A DNA stretch of 64,000 nucleotides from Cohnella rhizoplanae. Lineage in GTDB: Bacteria; Bacillota; Bacilli; Paenibacillales; Paenibacillaceae. Below the pieces are notes generated by a model, which was not told the origin of the DNA, ran no database searches, and worked only from the letters and a program-made list of their open reading frames with translations. The DNA lies in contig NZ_CAOJCN010000010.1 in the NCBI RefSeq assembly GCF_948329515.1, forward strand, positions 62,001 through 126,000, read 5' to 3'. The translations under genes were made by a program, and so were the position numbers. Shown here in pieces: positions 19,401 to 27,267 of this stretch; within the stretch, counting starts at the first letter, position 1; each line of letters starts with the position of its first letter.

Positions 19401-20176
19401 GCGAAGACGCGGCGAGCCGCCAGGCGACCGCGGCCGGCATGCTTCAAGCGGCCGAGACGCTGCGGGACGCTTGGACGTCGGGTCCGCCCGACGCGGCGGT
19501 GCAGCCGCTGGTCCAGGAGCTCGGCGAGCAGCTGTATCATCTGCGCAGGCGGGTCCAGTACCGGTTCGGCGAGCATTTCATGACCGCCTTCCACCCGTCG
19601 GTGCTGCAGGACGACGGCCGCGATCTCCGCAAGCTCGTTGCGTCCTGCTGGCTGGACCTGAAGCGCGGCGTCGGCGAGGATCTCCAGCAGGAGCTCCGCT
19701 CCGCCGGGCTGCGCATGGAGACGGCGCTCGGCCGCCTTATCGGCAGCCAGGTCGAGGCGGGCATCGCCCGTGCCGGACTCGGCGGCTTCGAGACCGAGCC
19801 GCCGGCGGCGTCGGCCCTCGGACTCCCGGTACCCGAGCCGTTCGCGGCGGGACCGGAATGGGACGGCCGCAAGCTCTGGCAGGCGTTCCGCAGCCCGAAG
19901 CATTTCTTCGAACGCGAGGGCAGCGCGGCGCTTAAGAACGAGGCGGAGGCCGCGTTGTTCCAGTCGGCCGACGCCTGGCTCGCCGGCGTCCGCGAAGCCT
20001 GGGCGGCGCGGCTCGCCGCGGCGTTCGAGGATGAACTGCGCGAGGTCGCGGCCCGCTTGTCGACCGAGCTCGCAGCCTACGCCGAAGGCGTCAGGCGCTC
20101 GCTCGAGACGCCGGGCGCGGAGGACGCGCTGCGCCGCTTGAACGAAGACTGGCGCGCGCTCGATACCGGCATTTAA
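16463..20176 (+). CDS. dynA: DynA-type bacterial dynamin with two fused GTPase modules
   Basis: This large membrane-associated GTPase is built from two dynamin modules in one chain, like B. subtilis DynA (YpbR), which tethers and protects membranes. Module 1 has Walker A GHFSAGKS (residues 64-71) and DTPGVDS. Module 2 has FGAFSAGKSS (about 654-663) and DTPGADS. Both have NQID or NAAD in the G4 position. The 1237 residues are close to the roughly 1190 of B. subtilis DynA. Between the modules is an Ala/Gly/Pro-rich stretch (about 555-620). The start at 16463 overlaps nth (ATGA) and follows GGGAGGAG. It has no transmembrane segment that I can see; membrane binding would be by paddle regions. Confidence 0.92.
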   Translation: MTPGKMETVTERPIAPNGKSTDYIDALRRMSAAAAGAGDAANGAKLEELAGKLSLDIATLAFCGHFSAGKSTLVNALCGAQLLPSSPIPTSANVVTIANGEPSVRVEFVGKDGSVKEIPGVSVERLGDLAVDGEGVSSIDVRYPIPLLGDALALVDTPGVDSTDGAHRAATESALHLADVVFYVTDYNHVLSDVNFRFLRMLHQWGKPTYLIVNQIDKHRESEVRFEDFRQGLNAALEAWRIDLAGLLFLSMRHPEHQLSQMNELLRVIEALKGEKEKLLLHSADRSAVHLAGAFKEGLLQRQSDRREALLAEAGGEQGMAALAERRRALTAELEEVRTAGERQLDELKRELDKLLANAGLTPAETRDKARAVLESRQPGFKVGWLGSGAKTEAERERRLTELAQDFAAQAEANVHVHVRSMLRREAKEAGGADAAWEADLDTAFPSPDAAWIASLVKPGVGSGGDATLVFASELGAEWKSRVRKTALARFEALVMRRSPERDEALARLAAALSELDGRQSAADRLRELDEEADAAERRLVAMLPEGGVASARDLGLPAPQPVRAPASLPQETSVSPPAAGMPVSAGVESAATQAGESGAGGESASYGASAGAAALLERGAALLAPFPELARQREALSAKAAQLRDSRFTIALFGAFSAGKSSFANALVGLPALPVSPNPTTATINRVVAPAEGAPHGSARIHMKEADDMRGDLAHSLARLGVRERDIEAASGPAELFALAARMSPDDIHPRGRPHLAFLRAAARGWERYGPLLGTSFIAEGADYRRYVADEEASCFVASADLHVDAPLTRSGAVLVDTPGADSINARHTGVAFEYIKNADAVLFVTYYNHAFTEADRSFLHQLGSVKDAFELDKMFFVLNAADLASSPEELAGVAAHVESQLLKHGIRQPRIYPVSSLRGLEAKLAGDAAERRESGLADFEDAFRRFADEELGSLALASARKQLARIGSRIDGLLGSASEDAASRQATAAGMLQAAETLRDAWTSGPPDAAVQPLVQELGEQLYHLRRRVQYRFGEHFMTAFHPSVLQDDGRDLRKLVASCWLDLKRGVGEDLQQELRSAGLRMETALGRLIGSQVEAGIARAGLGGFETEPPAASALGLPVPEPFAAGPEWDGRKLWQAFRSPKHFFEREGSAALKNEAEAALFQSADAWLAGVREAWAARLAAAFEDELREVAARLSTELAAYAEGVRRSLETPGAEDALRRLNEDWRALDTGI

Positions 20177-20213
20177 AGACGATTTTTTCGCGCCTGCGTA
20201 TCTGCGCGTATCG

Positions 20214-20256
20214 GCCCTTCTCGCATCTTTATACGATGCGGGAGGGGCATTTCCTT
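20214..20256 (+). terminator. Terminator after dynA
   Basis: GCCCTTCTCGCATC pairs with GATGCGGGAGGGGC around a TTTATAC loop, followed by ATTTCCTTT. The tail is weak. Confidence 0.6.
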
Positions 20257-20399
20257 TGATATGCTCCCGATTTCCGCGCTTTTCTGCCGTAGATATGCGT
20301 GTAAGGGCTTAATCAGGATGATTTAAGAGATATCGGACTTATTTCCATGCCTAATCGCTCTCTTTCGAACTGAGGCTTCCTCCTTGCGGCAAACGGCGT

Positions 20400-20428
20400 T
20401 TGAACGCTTGTGACAATCCTGTTACACT
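20400..20428 (+). promoter_or_regulatory. Promoter of the heterodimeric ABC exporter
   Basis: TTGAAC (20400-20405) and TACACT (20423-20428) are 17 bases apart. The start of transcription near 20435 would exclude the two upstream ATG codons and supports the TTG start at 20462. Confidence 0.6.
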
Positions 20429-20461
20429 TCCGTGGTGATGCTCACAGGGGAGGACTGTCGC

Positions 20462-22246
20462 TTGGATATTTTCAGAGGCCTCAAGCAATTTTTCTGGCCG
20501 GACAAAGGTTTTTTGATGGGATCCGTTCTCGGTCTCGCCATCGCTACGGCCATCGGTCTCGTCTACCCGCTGCTCCTCAGAGCGCTGATCGACGACGTGA
20601 TCGCGCCTAGAAATTTCGACGGCGTCATGTCGCTCGCGATTCTCGCGGTCGCGCTGATCGTCGTCAAGGCGGGGTTTCAGTACGTTCACGGATTCTGCGG
20701 CGGGCGTCTGGGCAACAGGCTCGCGTACCGCATGCGCAACGCCAGCTACGACAAGCTTCAGAAGCTCTCCTACTCCTTCTACGATCAGGCCCGTACGGGC
20801 GACCTGATGTCGCGCCTCACCGCCGACATCGAAGGCATCCGCAACTTCGTCGGCTTCGGCTTCGCGCAGTTGCTCAACACCTTGTTTCTCGTCGTATTCG
20901 GATTCGGCATGATGTTCTACGTCGACTGGACGATGGGACTCATGACGCTCGCGATCGTTCCGGTCATCGGGTACGTGGCGATCCGGTTCGAGCTGCAGAT
21001 CCACCCGATCTTCCGGTCGATCCGCATCGCGATCAGCCGGCTGACGGTCAGCGTCCAGGAGAACATCATGGGCGTGCGCACCGTCAAGTCGTACGACAGC
21101 GCGAAGCACGAATACGGCAAGTTCGACGAAGGCAACAGCCAGTACAAGGAAAACAACCTCTCCCTTGCCTCGGTTTGGGCCACCTACTTCCCGATCATCG
21201 AATTCGTGGCGAGCTTCAGCATCGCCTTGCTGCTCCTCGTGGGCGGCTGGCGCGTGATCCATCACCATATGTCACTGGGCGATCTCGTCTCGCTGAACGG
21301 CATGCTCGGCATGATCGTCGCGCCGCTGTGGACGCTCGGTTTCCAGATCAACAACTACACGCAGTCCAAGGCGGCCGGCGAACGGCTGCTCGAGCTGTTG
21401 AACCGTCACGTCGAAGTGCAGCCTCCGGCGCACCCCGTATCCCAGAAGCCTGCAGGCGCAGGCCTTATCCGGTACAATGACGTCAATTTCCGTTATCCGA
21501 ACCACGAGAGCCAACAGGCCGCGCTCACGGGATTCGATCTGACCGCCGGACCGGGGACGGTCGTCGGCCTGCTCGGAGGCACCGGCTCGGGCAAGTCCAC
21601 CGTCGTGCAGCTGCTGCTGCGCGCGTACGACGTAACCTCGGGCGCGATCACGCTGGACGGCACCGACATCCGCCAGCTCGATCTCGGCGAACTGCGCAGC
21701 CGGACGGCGATCGTATTCCAGGAGTCGTTCCTGTTCTCGACGACGATCCGGGAGAACATCAGCTACGGGCGCGCGGACGCCACGCCGGAGGAGATCGAGC
21801 AGGCCGCGAAGCTCGCGGACGCGCACGGCTTCATCATGGAGCTGCCTGCCGGCTACGACACGATCGTCGGGGAGCGCGGCATGGGCTTGTCCGGCGGACA
21901 GAAGCAGCGGATCGCGCTCGCCCGCGCTTTCCTCATCCGGCCGCAGGTGCTGATCCTCGACGACTCCACGAGCGCGCTGGACATGGAGACGGAGCATCGG
22001 ATCCAGCTGGCGCTGCGGCAGGTGATGGAGGGCCGGACCGTATTCATCATCGCCCACCGCATCTCCTCGCTCCGGCACGCCGACGAGATACTCGTCATGG
22101 ATAAGGGACATGTCGTACAGCGCGGCAGGCACGAGGAGCTCCTGCGGCTTCCCGGGCTGTATCGGGAGACGTACCGCACGCAGTACGCGGACCGGCCGGA
22201 CGAACTCGGCGAGGACGCGGCGGGCGGCAGGAGGGTGAGCGGATGA
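20462..22246 (+). CDS. ABC exporter half-transporter, subunit with degenerate catalytic site
   Basis: This fused membrane and ATPase half-transporter forms a heterodimer with the next gene product. Six transmembrane helices fill the first 320 residues or so. The nucleotide-binding domain has Walker A GGTGSGKST, signature LSGGQKQR and Walker B VLILDDSTSALD. The residue after the Walker B aspartate is Asp, not the catalytic Glu. This marks the degenerate-site partner of heterodimeric exporters such as BmrC or TM287. I prefer TTG 20462 (GGGGAGG eight bases upstream, 594 residues) over ATG 20432/20438, which lie at the predicted transcription start. The stop overlaps the next ATG. Substrate unknown. 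Confidence 0.9.
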   Translation: MDIFRGLKQFFWPDKGFLMGSVLGLAIATAIGLVYPLLLRALIDDVIAPRNFDGVMSLAILAVALIVVKAGFQYVHGFCGGRLGNRLAYRMRNASYDKLQKLSYSFYDQARTGDLMSRLTADIEGIRNFVGFGFAQLLNTLFLVVFGFGMMFYVDWTMGLMTLAIVPVIGYVAIRFELQIHPIFRSIRIAISRLTVSVQENIMGVRTVKSYDSAKHEYGKFDEGNSQYKENNLSLASVWATYFPIIEFVASFSIALLLLVGGWRVIHHHMSLGDLVSLNGMLGMIVAPLWTLGFQINNYTQSKAAGERLLELLNRHVEVQPPAHPVSQKPAGAGLIRYNDVNFRYPNHESQQAALTGFDLTAGPGTVVGLLGGTGSGKSTVVQLLLRAYDVTSGAITLDGTDIRQLDLGELRSRTAIVFQESFLFSTTIRENISYGRADATPEEIEQAAKLADAHGFIMELPAGYDTIVGERGMGLSGGQKQRIALARAFLIRPQVLILDDSTSALDMETEHRIQLALRQVMEGRTVFIIAHRISSLRHADEILVMDKGHVVQRGRHEELLRLPGLYRETYRTQYADRPDELGEDAAGGRRVSG

Positions 22247-24042
22247 GCAGGCAGTTTCAATACCAGGACGATGTCCTGATCGAGAAGTCGTTCAACTGGA
22301 AACAGATGGCCCGTCTGTTCGATTATCTGAAGCCGTATAAAGGCGCGGTGACGCGGGTCGTATTCGTGATGATGGTGTTCGGCATGCTGACGCGGCTCGC
22401 CGTCCCGTACCTCATCAGCCTAGCGATCGACAAGGTCATCGATCCGGACCGCGGCAGCGGCAGCATGGGATACCTGACGATCGTGTTCTGCGTCATGCTG
22501 GCGATGTACGGCCTCCGGTGGTGGGCGCAGAATTATACGATCAAGCATACGAACGATATCGGGCAAAAGGTCATATTCGACCTGCGGTCCGCGCTGTTCA
22601 AGCATGTGCAGACGCTGTCGTTCCGGTTCTTCGACAAGCGGCCCGCGGGGTCCGTCCTCGTGCGGATCACGAACGACGTCAACGCGCTGCAGGATCTGCT
22701 GTCCAACGGCGTCGTGAACTCGGCGATCGACATCGCCCAGCTCGCGGGCATCGTCGTCATCCTGCTCGTGCTGCAGCCCAAGCTGGCGCTGGCGGTCATG
22801 ATCACCGTGCCGCTGCTCATCCTCGTTTCCTCGTCGCTGCGCAAGCGCACGCGGATGGCCTGGCAGACGGTGCGGATCAAGCAATCCCGCATCAATTCGC
22901 ATCTGAACGAGGCGATCCAGGGCATGCGGGTGACCCAAGCGTACGCGCAGGAGAAGGACAACATGCGTTTCTTCGAAAACCTGAACGGGAGCAGCATCCG
23001 ATCCTGGAATTACGCGTCCGCGCTCAATCAGCTGTTCGGTCCCGTGATTGAGGTGACGTCGGCCATCGGAACGCTGATCCTGCTCCTGTACGGCACGCAT
23101 CTGATCCAGCAGGAGGAGCTTACCGTCGGGGTGCTCGTGGCGTTCATCACGTACGTCGGCAACTTCTGGGAGCCGATCAACCGGCTCGGCCAGATGTACT
23201 CTCAGCTCCTCATTTCCATGTCATCGGCGGAGCGGATCTTCGAGTACATGGACGAGAAGCCGATCGTCGCGGAAAAGGAAGGCGCGAGGCCGCTGCCCGA
23301 CGTCCGCGGACGCGTCCAGTTCGACCATGTCGTCTTCGGCTACGATCCGGACCGCCTCGCGCTCAAGGACGTCAGCTTCGACATCAAGCCGGGGATGACG
23401 GTCGCGCTCGTCGGCCACACTGGCTCCGGCAAGAGCACGATTGTGAACCTGCTCTGCCGTTTCTACGACGTTACCTCGGGCAGCGTGCGCATCGACGGCA
23501 TGGACGTGCGCGAAGCGACGCTCGAGAGCCTGCGGCGCCAGATCGGCATCGTCATGCAGGATACGTTCATCTTCTCGGGCTCGATCCGCGACAATATCCG
23601 ATACGGCCGGCCAGACGCGACCAACGCTGAGGTCGAAGCCGCCGCGCGATCCGTGCGCGCGCATGAATTCATCTCCAAGCTGCCCGACGGCTACGACACG
23701 CAGGTGCAGGAGCGCGGGTCCGCGCTCTCGATGGGACAGCGCCAGCTTCTATCGTTCGCCCGCGCGCTGCTCGCCGATCCGCGGATTCTGATCATGGACG
23801 AGGCGACGGCCAGCATCGATACGGAGACCGAGGTGCGCATCCAGGAAGCGCTGGGCACGCTGCTCGAGCATCGGACCTCGTTTATCGTCGCCCACCGGCT
23901 GTCTACGATCAGGCATGCGGATCTCATCCTCGTACTGGATCATGGCGTCATCGTGGACCAGGGCAATCACGAGGAACTGATGCGCAGACCGGGTCACTAC
24001 CGCAATCTGATCGAAGCGCAATATCGGTTTTTGTCGGCATAA
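22243..24042 (+). CDS. ABC exporter half-transporter, catalytically complete partner
   Basis: The second half-transporter has 599 residues, six membrane helices and a C-terminal ATPase domain. Walker A is GHTGSGKST and Walker B is ILIMDEATASID with the catalytic Glu intact. The signature is LSMGQRQ in place of LSGGQ. Combined with the first subunit, one composite site is canonical (its Glu with the partner LSGGQ) and the other is degenerate on both faces (Asp with LSMGQ). ATG 22243 overlaps the upstream stop codon. It probably exports a lipid or drug; the sequence does not say which. Confidence 0.92.
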   Translation: MSRQFQYQDDVLIEKSFNWKQMARLFDYLKPYKGAVTRVVFVMMVFGMLTRLAVPYLISLAIDKVIDPDRGSGSMGYLTIVFCVMLAMYGLRWWAQNYTIKHTNDIGQKVIFDLRSALFKHVQTLSFRFFDKRPAGSVLVRITNDVNALQDLLSNGVVNSAIDIAQLAGIVVILLVLQPKLALAVMITVPLLILVSSSLRKRTRMAWQTVRIKQSRINSHLNEAIQGMRVTQAYAQEKDNMRFFENLNGSSIRSWNYASALNQLFGPVIEVTSAIGTLILLLYGTHLIQQEELTVGVLVAFITYVGNFWEPINRLGQMYSQLLISMSSAERIFEYMDEKPIVAEKEGARPLPDVRGRVQFDHVVFGYDPDRLALKDVSFDIKPGMTVALVGHTGSGKSTIVNLLCRFYDVTSGSVRIDGMDVREATLESLRRQIGIVMQDTFIFSGSIRDNIRYGRPDATNAEVEAAARSVRAHEFISKLPDGYDTQVQERGSALSMGQRQLLSFARALLADPRILIMDEATASIDTETEVRIQEALGTLLEHRTSFIVAHRLSTIRHADLILVLDHGVIVDQGNHEELMRRPGHYRNLIEAQYRFLSA

Positions 24043-24056
24043 AGCTTGCGGCCGCC

Positions 24057-24087
24057 GGCCCTCGCCCCTTCGGGCGGGGGCTTTTTC
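24057..24087 (+). terminator. Terminator after the ABC exporter pair
   Basis: GCCCTCGCCC and GGGCGGGGGC flank a CTTC loop and are followed by TTTTTC. Confidence 0.9.
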
Positions 24088-24097
24088 TTCATGTCGT

Positions 24098-24126
24098 TTG
24101 AAAACGCCGCCCGAATTCGGTATGGT
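24098..24126 (+). promoter_or_regulatory. Candidate promoter of the SGNH hydrolase operon
   Basis: TTGAAA (24098-24103) and TATGGT (24121-24126) are separated by 17 bases. Confidence 0.5.
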
Positions 24127-24169
24127 GAAAGAAACGGGCGAACGCGCGAAGCGGGGAAGGGGATAGCGC

Positions 24170-24991
24170 ATGGGCAGAAAACAGGGGTGGCTCTGGCCGA
24201 TTTTAGGAACGCTGTCTCTGCTGTGCACGGCGCTCCTGCTGTTCGGGTTCGGTTGGGCGCTCAAGGATACTTGGTCGCCATCCGCCGGGATGACGCTGCC
24301 GGATCCGGCGCCCGCTCCGCAGCAGGGAGGCGTCGCTTGGGCGGACAAGTCCGAGATCAAGGCGATCGCGATCGGCGACTCGCTGACGCACGGGACGGGC
24401 GACGCCACGGGCAAAGGCTATGTGGAAGCGAGCCTGGCGCTGCTCTCCAAGTCGCTGGGCAAGCCTGTCCGGCTGGACGGCAACCTGGCCATCGCCGGAC
24501 TCGAGGCGGCCAAGCTGTCGCAACTGCTCGACGGCAAAGCCATGAAGGACGCCATCGCCGAGGCGGATGTCGTGCTGCTCACGATCGGCGGGAACGATTT
24601 GTTCCGATCGGCCCAGGACGGCGGTTCGATCGCGGAGGGAAGCGGCGTGGATCCCGAGCTCGTCCGGGCGCGGCTGCCGGAGCTGGAGGCGCGTTTGGCC
24701 GCGGTGTTCAATAAGATTCGGAGCAACAACCCATCGGTCAGAGTGGCCTACGTCGCGCTGTACAATCCCTTTTACGAGCTGGAGGAGCTCCGCACTCCGC
24801 TCGCTGGCATTCTCGAACAATGGAACGGAAACGCGGAGCGTCTGGCCGCCGAAGACGGGAATATCGCGGTGGTGCCGACGGCCGACCTGTTCCGCGCGCA
24901 ATCGGGGCTGTATTTGTCCTCGGACCATTTCCATCCGAACGAAGCGGGGTACGCCCGCATCGCCGTTCGCGTGGCGCAAGCGCTCAACTAG
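24170..24991 (+). CDS. Membrane-anchored SGNH/GDSL-family hydrolase
   Basis: This esterase-type hydrolase is probably held on the outer face of the membrane. One hydrophobic helix (residues 7-30) is followed by a Pro-rich linker and an SGNH domain. The blocks are present: IGDSLTHG with nucleophile S71, Gly in NLAIAGLEA, TIGGND with N142, and SDHFHPNEAGY holding the Asp and His of the triad. Length is 273 residues. An ABC ATPase gene starts 22 bp downstream, probably in the same transcript. The ester substrate is unknown; envelope lipid or polysaccharide is possible. Confidence 0.85.
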   Translation: MGRKQGWLWPILGTLSLLCTALLLFGFGWALKDTWSPSAGMTLPDPAPAPQQGGVAWADKSEIKAIAIGDSLTHGTGDATGKGYVEASLALLSKSLGKPVRLDGNLAIAGLEAAKLSQLLDGKAMKDAIAEADVVLLTIGGNDLFRSAQDGGSIAEGSGVDPELVRARLPELEARLAAVFNKIRSNNPSVRVAYVALYNPFYELEELRTPLAGILEQWNGNAERLAAEDGNIAVVPTADLFRAQSGLYLSSDHFHPNEAGYARIAVRVAQALN

Positions 24992-25013
24992 AGAAAAGGA
25001 GGCCCGCCAACCC

Positions 25014-26060
25014 ATGCTTACGGACGCCAATTCTAAAGCGCAGGCTCGCAGCCATGCGCCCGCAATACCCGATCCCGCAGCCCCGGCGGGACAGCCTCTA
25101 TCCGACGAGACGGTATTGTCCGTCGAACGCTTGTGCAAGACGATCCGGGGCCGACGGATCATCGACGATATCTCGTTCGACGTGCGCGCCGGCGAGGTGT
25201 ACGGCTTCCTCGGACCCAACGGATCGGGCAAGACGACGACGATCCGCATGCTCGTCGACCTCGTGAAGCCGACTTCGGGCCGGGTACTCGTCTGCGGCGA
25301 AGACGTGCACAGGCACCCCGACCGGGCGCTGCGTCACGTCGGATGCATCGTCGAGAACCCCGAGATGTACGGGTACATGACCGGATGGGAGAATCTCGAC
25401 CTGTTCGCGCGCATGCAGGAGGTCGGCGAATCCCGGATCGAAGAGGTGGCCCGTATCGTGCGGCTCGACGAGCGCATTCACGACAAGGTGAAGACTTATT
25501 CGCTCGGCATGCGGCAGCGGCTGGGCATCGCGCAGGCGCTGCTGGGCGCGCCCAAGCTGCTTATCCTGGACGAGCCGACCAACGGTCTCGACCCGAAGGG
25601 TATCAAGGAGCTGCGGGCGTTCATCCGCGAGTTGGCGGCTCAGGGCATGAGCGTGTTCGTGTCCAGCCATCTGCTCAGCGAGATACAGCTGCTCTGCGAC
25701 CGGGTGGCCATCATCGACGGCGGCAAGGTGATCGCGACGTCCGACGTCGGCGAGATGCTGGCTCAAGCGGAGGCGCATACGCTCTGGCTGTTCGAGGACC
25801 CTGCCGCCGGGCGCGGCCTCTTGTCATCCGACGCTCGCGTCGTCGTCGCGGACGGCGACCGCGAATTTCTCGACGAGTCGGTGCTGCTCGCGCTGCCCGG
25901 CGCGATCCCGACGCGCGTCAGGCAGGACGACATCCCGGACGTCGTCGCGCGCTGCGCGCAGGCCGGCGTCCGCGTGGTCGCGGTGCAGCGGGTCGTGCCG
26001 ACGCTGGAATCCTTATTTCTCACGCTGACGGGAGGCGGGCGCGATGCCGAGGGATCTTGA
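25014..26060 (+). CDS. ABC-2-type transporter ATP-binding protein
   Basis: This cytosolic ATPase drives the permease encoded next to it. After an unstructured stretch of about 30 residues, the ABC domain shows Walker A GPNGSGKTT, signature YSLGMRQRLGIAQAL and Walker B LLILDEPTNGLD. A C-terminal regulatory extension ends near residue 348. I chose ATG 25014 because AAAAGGAGG lies before it; the frame is open another 149 codons upstream through the SGNH gene. The 3' end overlaps the permease start by 17 bases. Confidence 0.93.
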   Translation: MLTDANSKAQARSHAPAIPDPAAPAGQPLSDETVLSVERLCKTIRGRRIIDDISFDVRAGEVYGFLGPNGSGKTTTIRMLVDLVKPTSGRVLVCGEDVHRHPDRALRHVGCIVENPEMYGYMTGWENLDLFARMQEVGESRIEEVARIVRLDERIHDKVKTYSLGMRQRLGIAQALLGAPKLLILDEPTNGLDPKGIKELRAFIRELAAQGMSVFVSSHLLSEIQLLCDRVAIIDGGKVIATSDVGEMLAQAEAHTLWLFEDPAAGRGLLSSDARVVVADGDREFLDESVLLALPGAIPTRVRQDDIPDVVARCAQAGVRVVAVQRVVPTLESLFLTLTGGGRDAEGS

Positions 26061-27030
26061 GCTGATTCGCAACGAGACGGTCAAAGTATGGAAGAAAAAG
26101 CGGTTCGCCGTCATTCTGCTCATCCTGCTCGTCCTTGTGCCAATATTCGTGTACGCGCAGATGAAAATCGCGCAGAGCAGCCAAGACAAATTCGCCGACT
26201 GGCGCGCGGAGCTGCGGCAGCGGATCACGGACAATACGAACGCGCTGTCCAGCGACCGGATACCCGAAGAATGGAAAAAGTGGCGGATCGCGCTCGTCCA
26301 GCAGCTGCAGTACTATCTGGACCGCGACGTGAATCCGAACACGCCGAACGCGGTGCGGTTTACGAATACGTTCCTGCAGAACGCGGTCGGTCTTTTCATT
26401 CCGCTCATGGTGCTTGCCGTCGCTTCCGATATCGTCTCCTCGGAGCGCGCCGGCGGCACCATCAAGATGCTGCTGACGCGGCCGGTGCGTCGCTGGCGGA
26501 TTCTGGCGTCCAAGCTGGTCACGCTGACTTTGTACGTGTCGCTCATTCTCGTCTCCACGGCGGCCGTCAGCTACCTCGTTGCCGGGCTCGTCTTCGGATA
26601 CGGCGGCTGGGCCGAGCCTGTCTTCGTCGGATTTAAGCTTCAGGGGACGGACCTCGATACATCCGCCGTGCATGCGGTTCCCCAAGGCGTCTACATGCTC
26701 ATGCAGCTCGGCCTCGTCTGGTTCTCGGCCATGACGGTCGCGGTCATCGCCTTCATGGTCTCGGTTCTCGTCCGCAGCACGGCCGCGAGCCTCGTGACGA
26801 TGATGGCGGCCGTTATTTCCGGCTCGATCCTCGCCAATATGGCCTCTTCCTGGCACAGCGCCAAGTATCTCTTTAACGTCAATCTCGATCTGTCCGTCTA
26901 TCTGCAGGGTTCGCCGCCGCCGATCGAGGGGATGACGCTAGCATTCTCCTTGCTCGTGCTGGGCGTCTGGGCGCTGGCTGCGATCGTCGTGTCGTTCGCG
27001 GCGTTCACGCGGCAGGATATATTGGCTTAA
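26044..27030 (+). CDS. ABC-2-type transporter permease
   Basis: The 328-residue membrane protein has one helix near residue 15-35. An extracytoplasmic segment follows (about 40-110), with Trp, Lys and Asn-rich sequence, then five further hydrophobic segments to the C-terminus. This is the ABC-2 permease layout. The segment VSSERAGGTIKMLLTRPVRR is typical of the coupling region in these permeases. It overlaps the ATPase gene, so the two should be made together. Substrate unknown; export or self-protection is usual in this family. Confidence 0.9.
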   Translation: MPRDLELIRNETVKVWKKKRFAVILLILLVLVPIFVYAQMKIAQSSQDKFADWRAELRQRITDNTNALSSDRIPEEWKKWRIALVQQLQYYLDRDVNPNTPNAVRFTNTFLQNAVGLFIPLMVLAVASDIVSSERAGGTIKMLLTRPVRRWRILASKLVTLTLYVSLILVSTAAVSYLVAGLVFGYGGWAEPVFVGFKLQGTDLDTSAVHAVPQGVYMLMQLGLVWFSAMTVAVIAFMVSVLVRSTAASLVTMMAAVISGSILANMASSWHSAKYLFNVNLDLSVYLQGSPPPIEGMTLAFSLLVLGVWALAAIVVSFAAFTRQDILA

Positions 27031-27120
27031 TATGAACCGCATGCGACGATAAATGGACGCTCGAAAAAATGTCGTTGCCAGCAAACGCCGGTACAGTTAA
27101 ACTTTTAACGTCAGGATAGA

Positions 27121-27158
27121 TGACCGTTTCTGCCGCGCGCAGGCGGTTATTTTTTATT
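27121..27158 (+). terminator. Terminator after the ABC-2 operon
   Basis: ACCG-CTGC and GCAG-CGGT arms with small bulges are followed by TTATTTTTTATT. Confidence 0.6.
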
Positions 27159-27186
27159 AGCGGGGCATCATTAGTTTATAGACGCC

Positions 27187-27216
27187 TTGTGCATATTCTG
27201 CCTTTTAGCTTAAAAT
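27187..27216 (+). promoter_or_regulatory. Candidate parE promoter
   Basis: TTGTGC (27187-27192) and TAAAAT (27211-27216) are 18 bases apart, 50 bases upstream of the GTG start. Confidence 0.5.
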
Positions 27217-27267
27217 GAACGGAAGGTGCGTCCCTACGGACGCGAGCAGCAGCAAGGGGGATCATTC

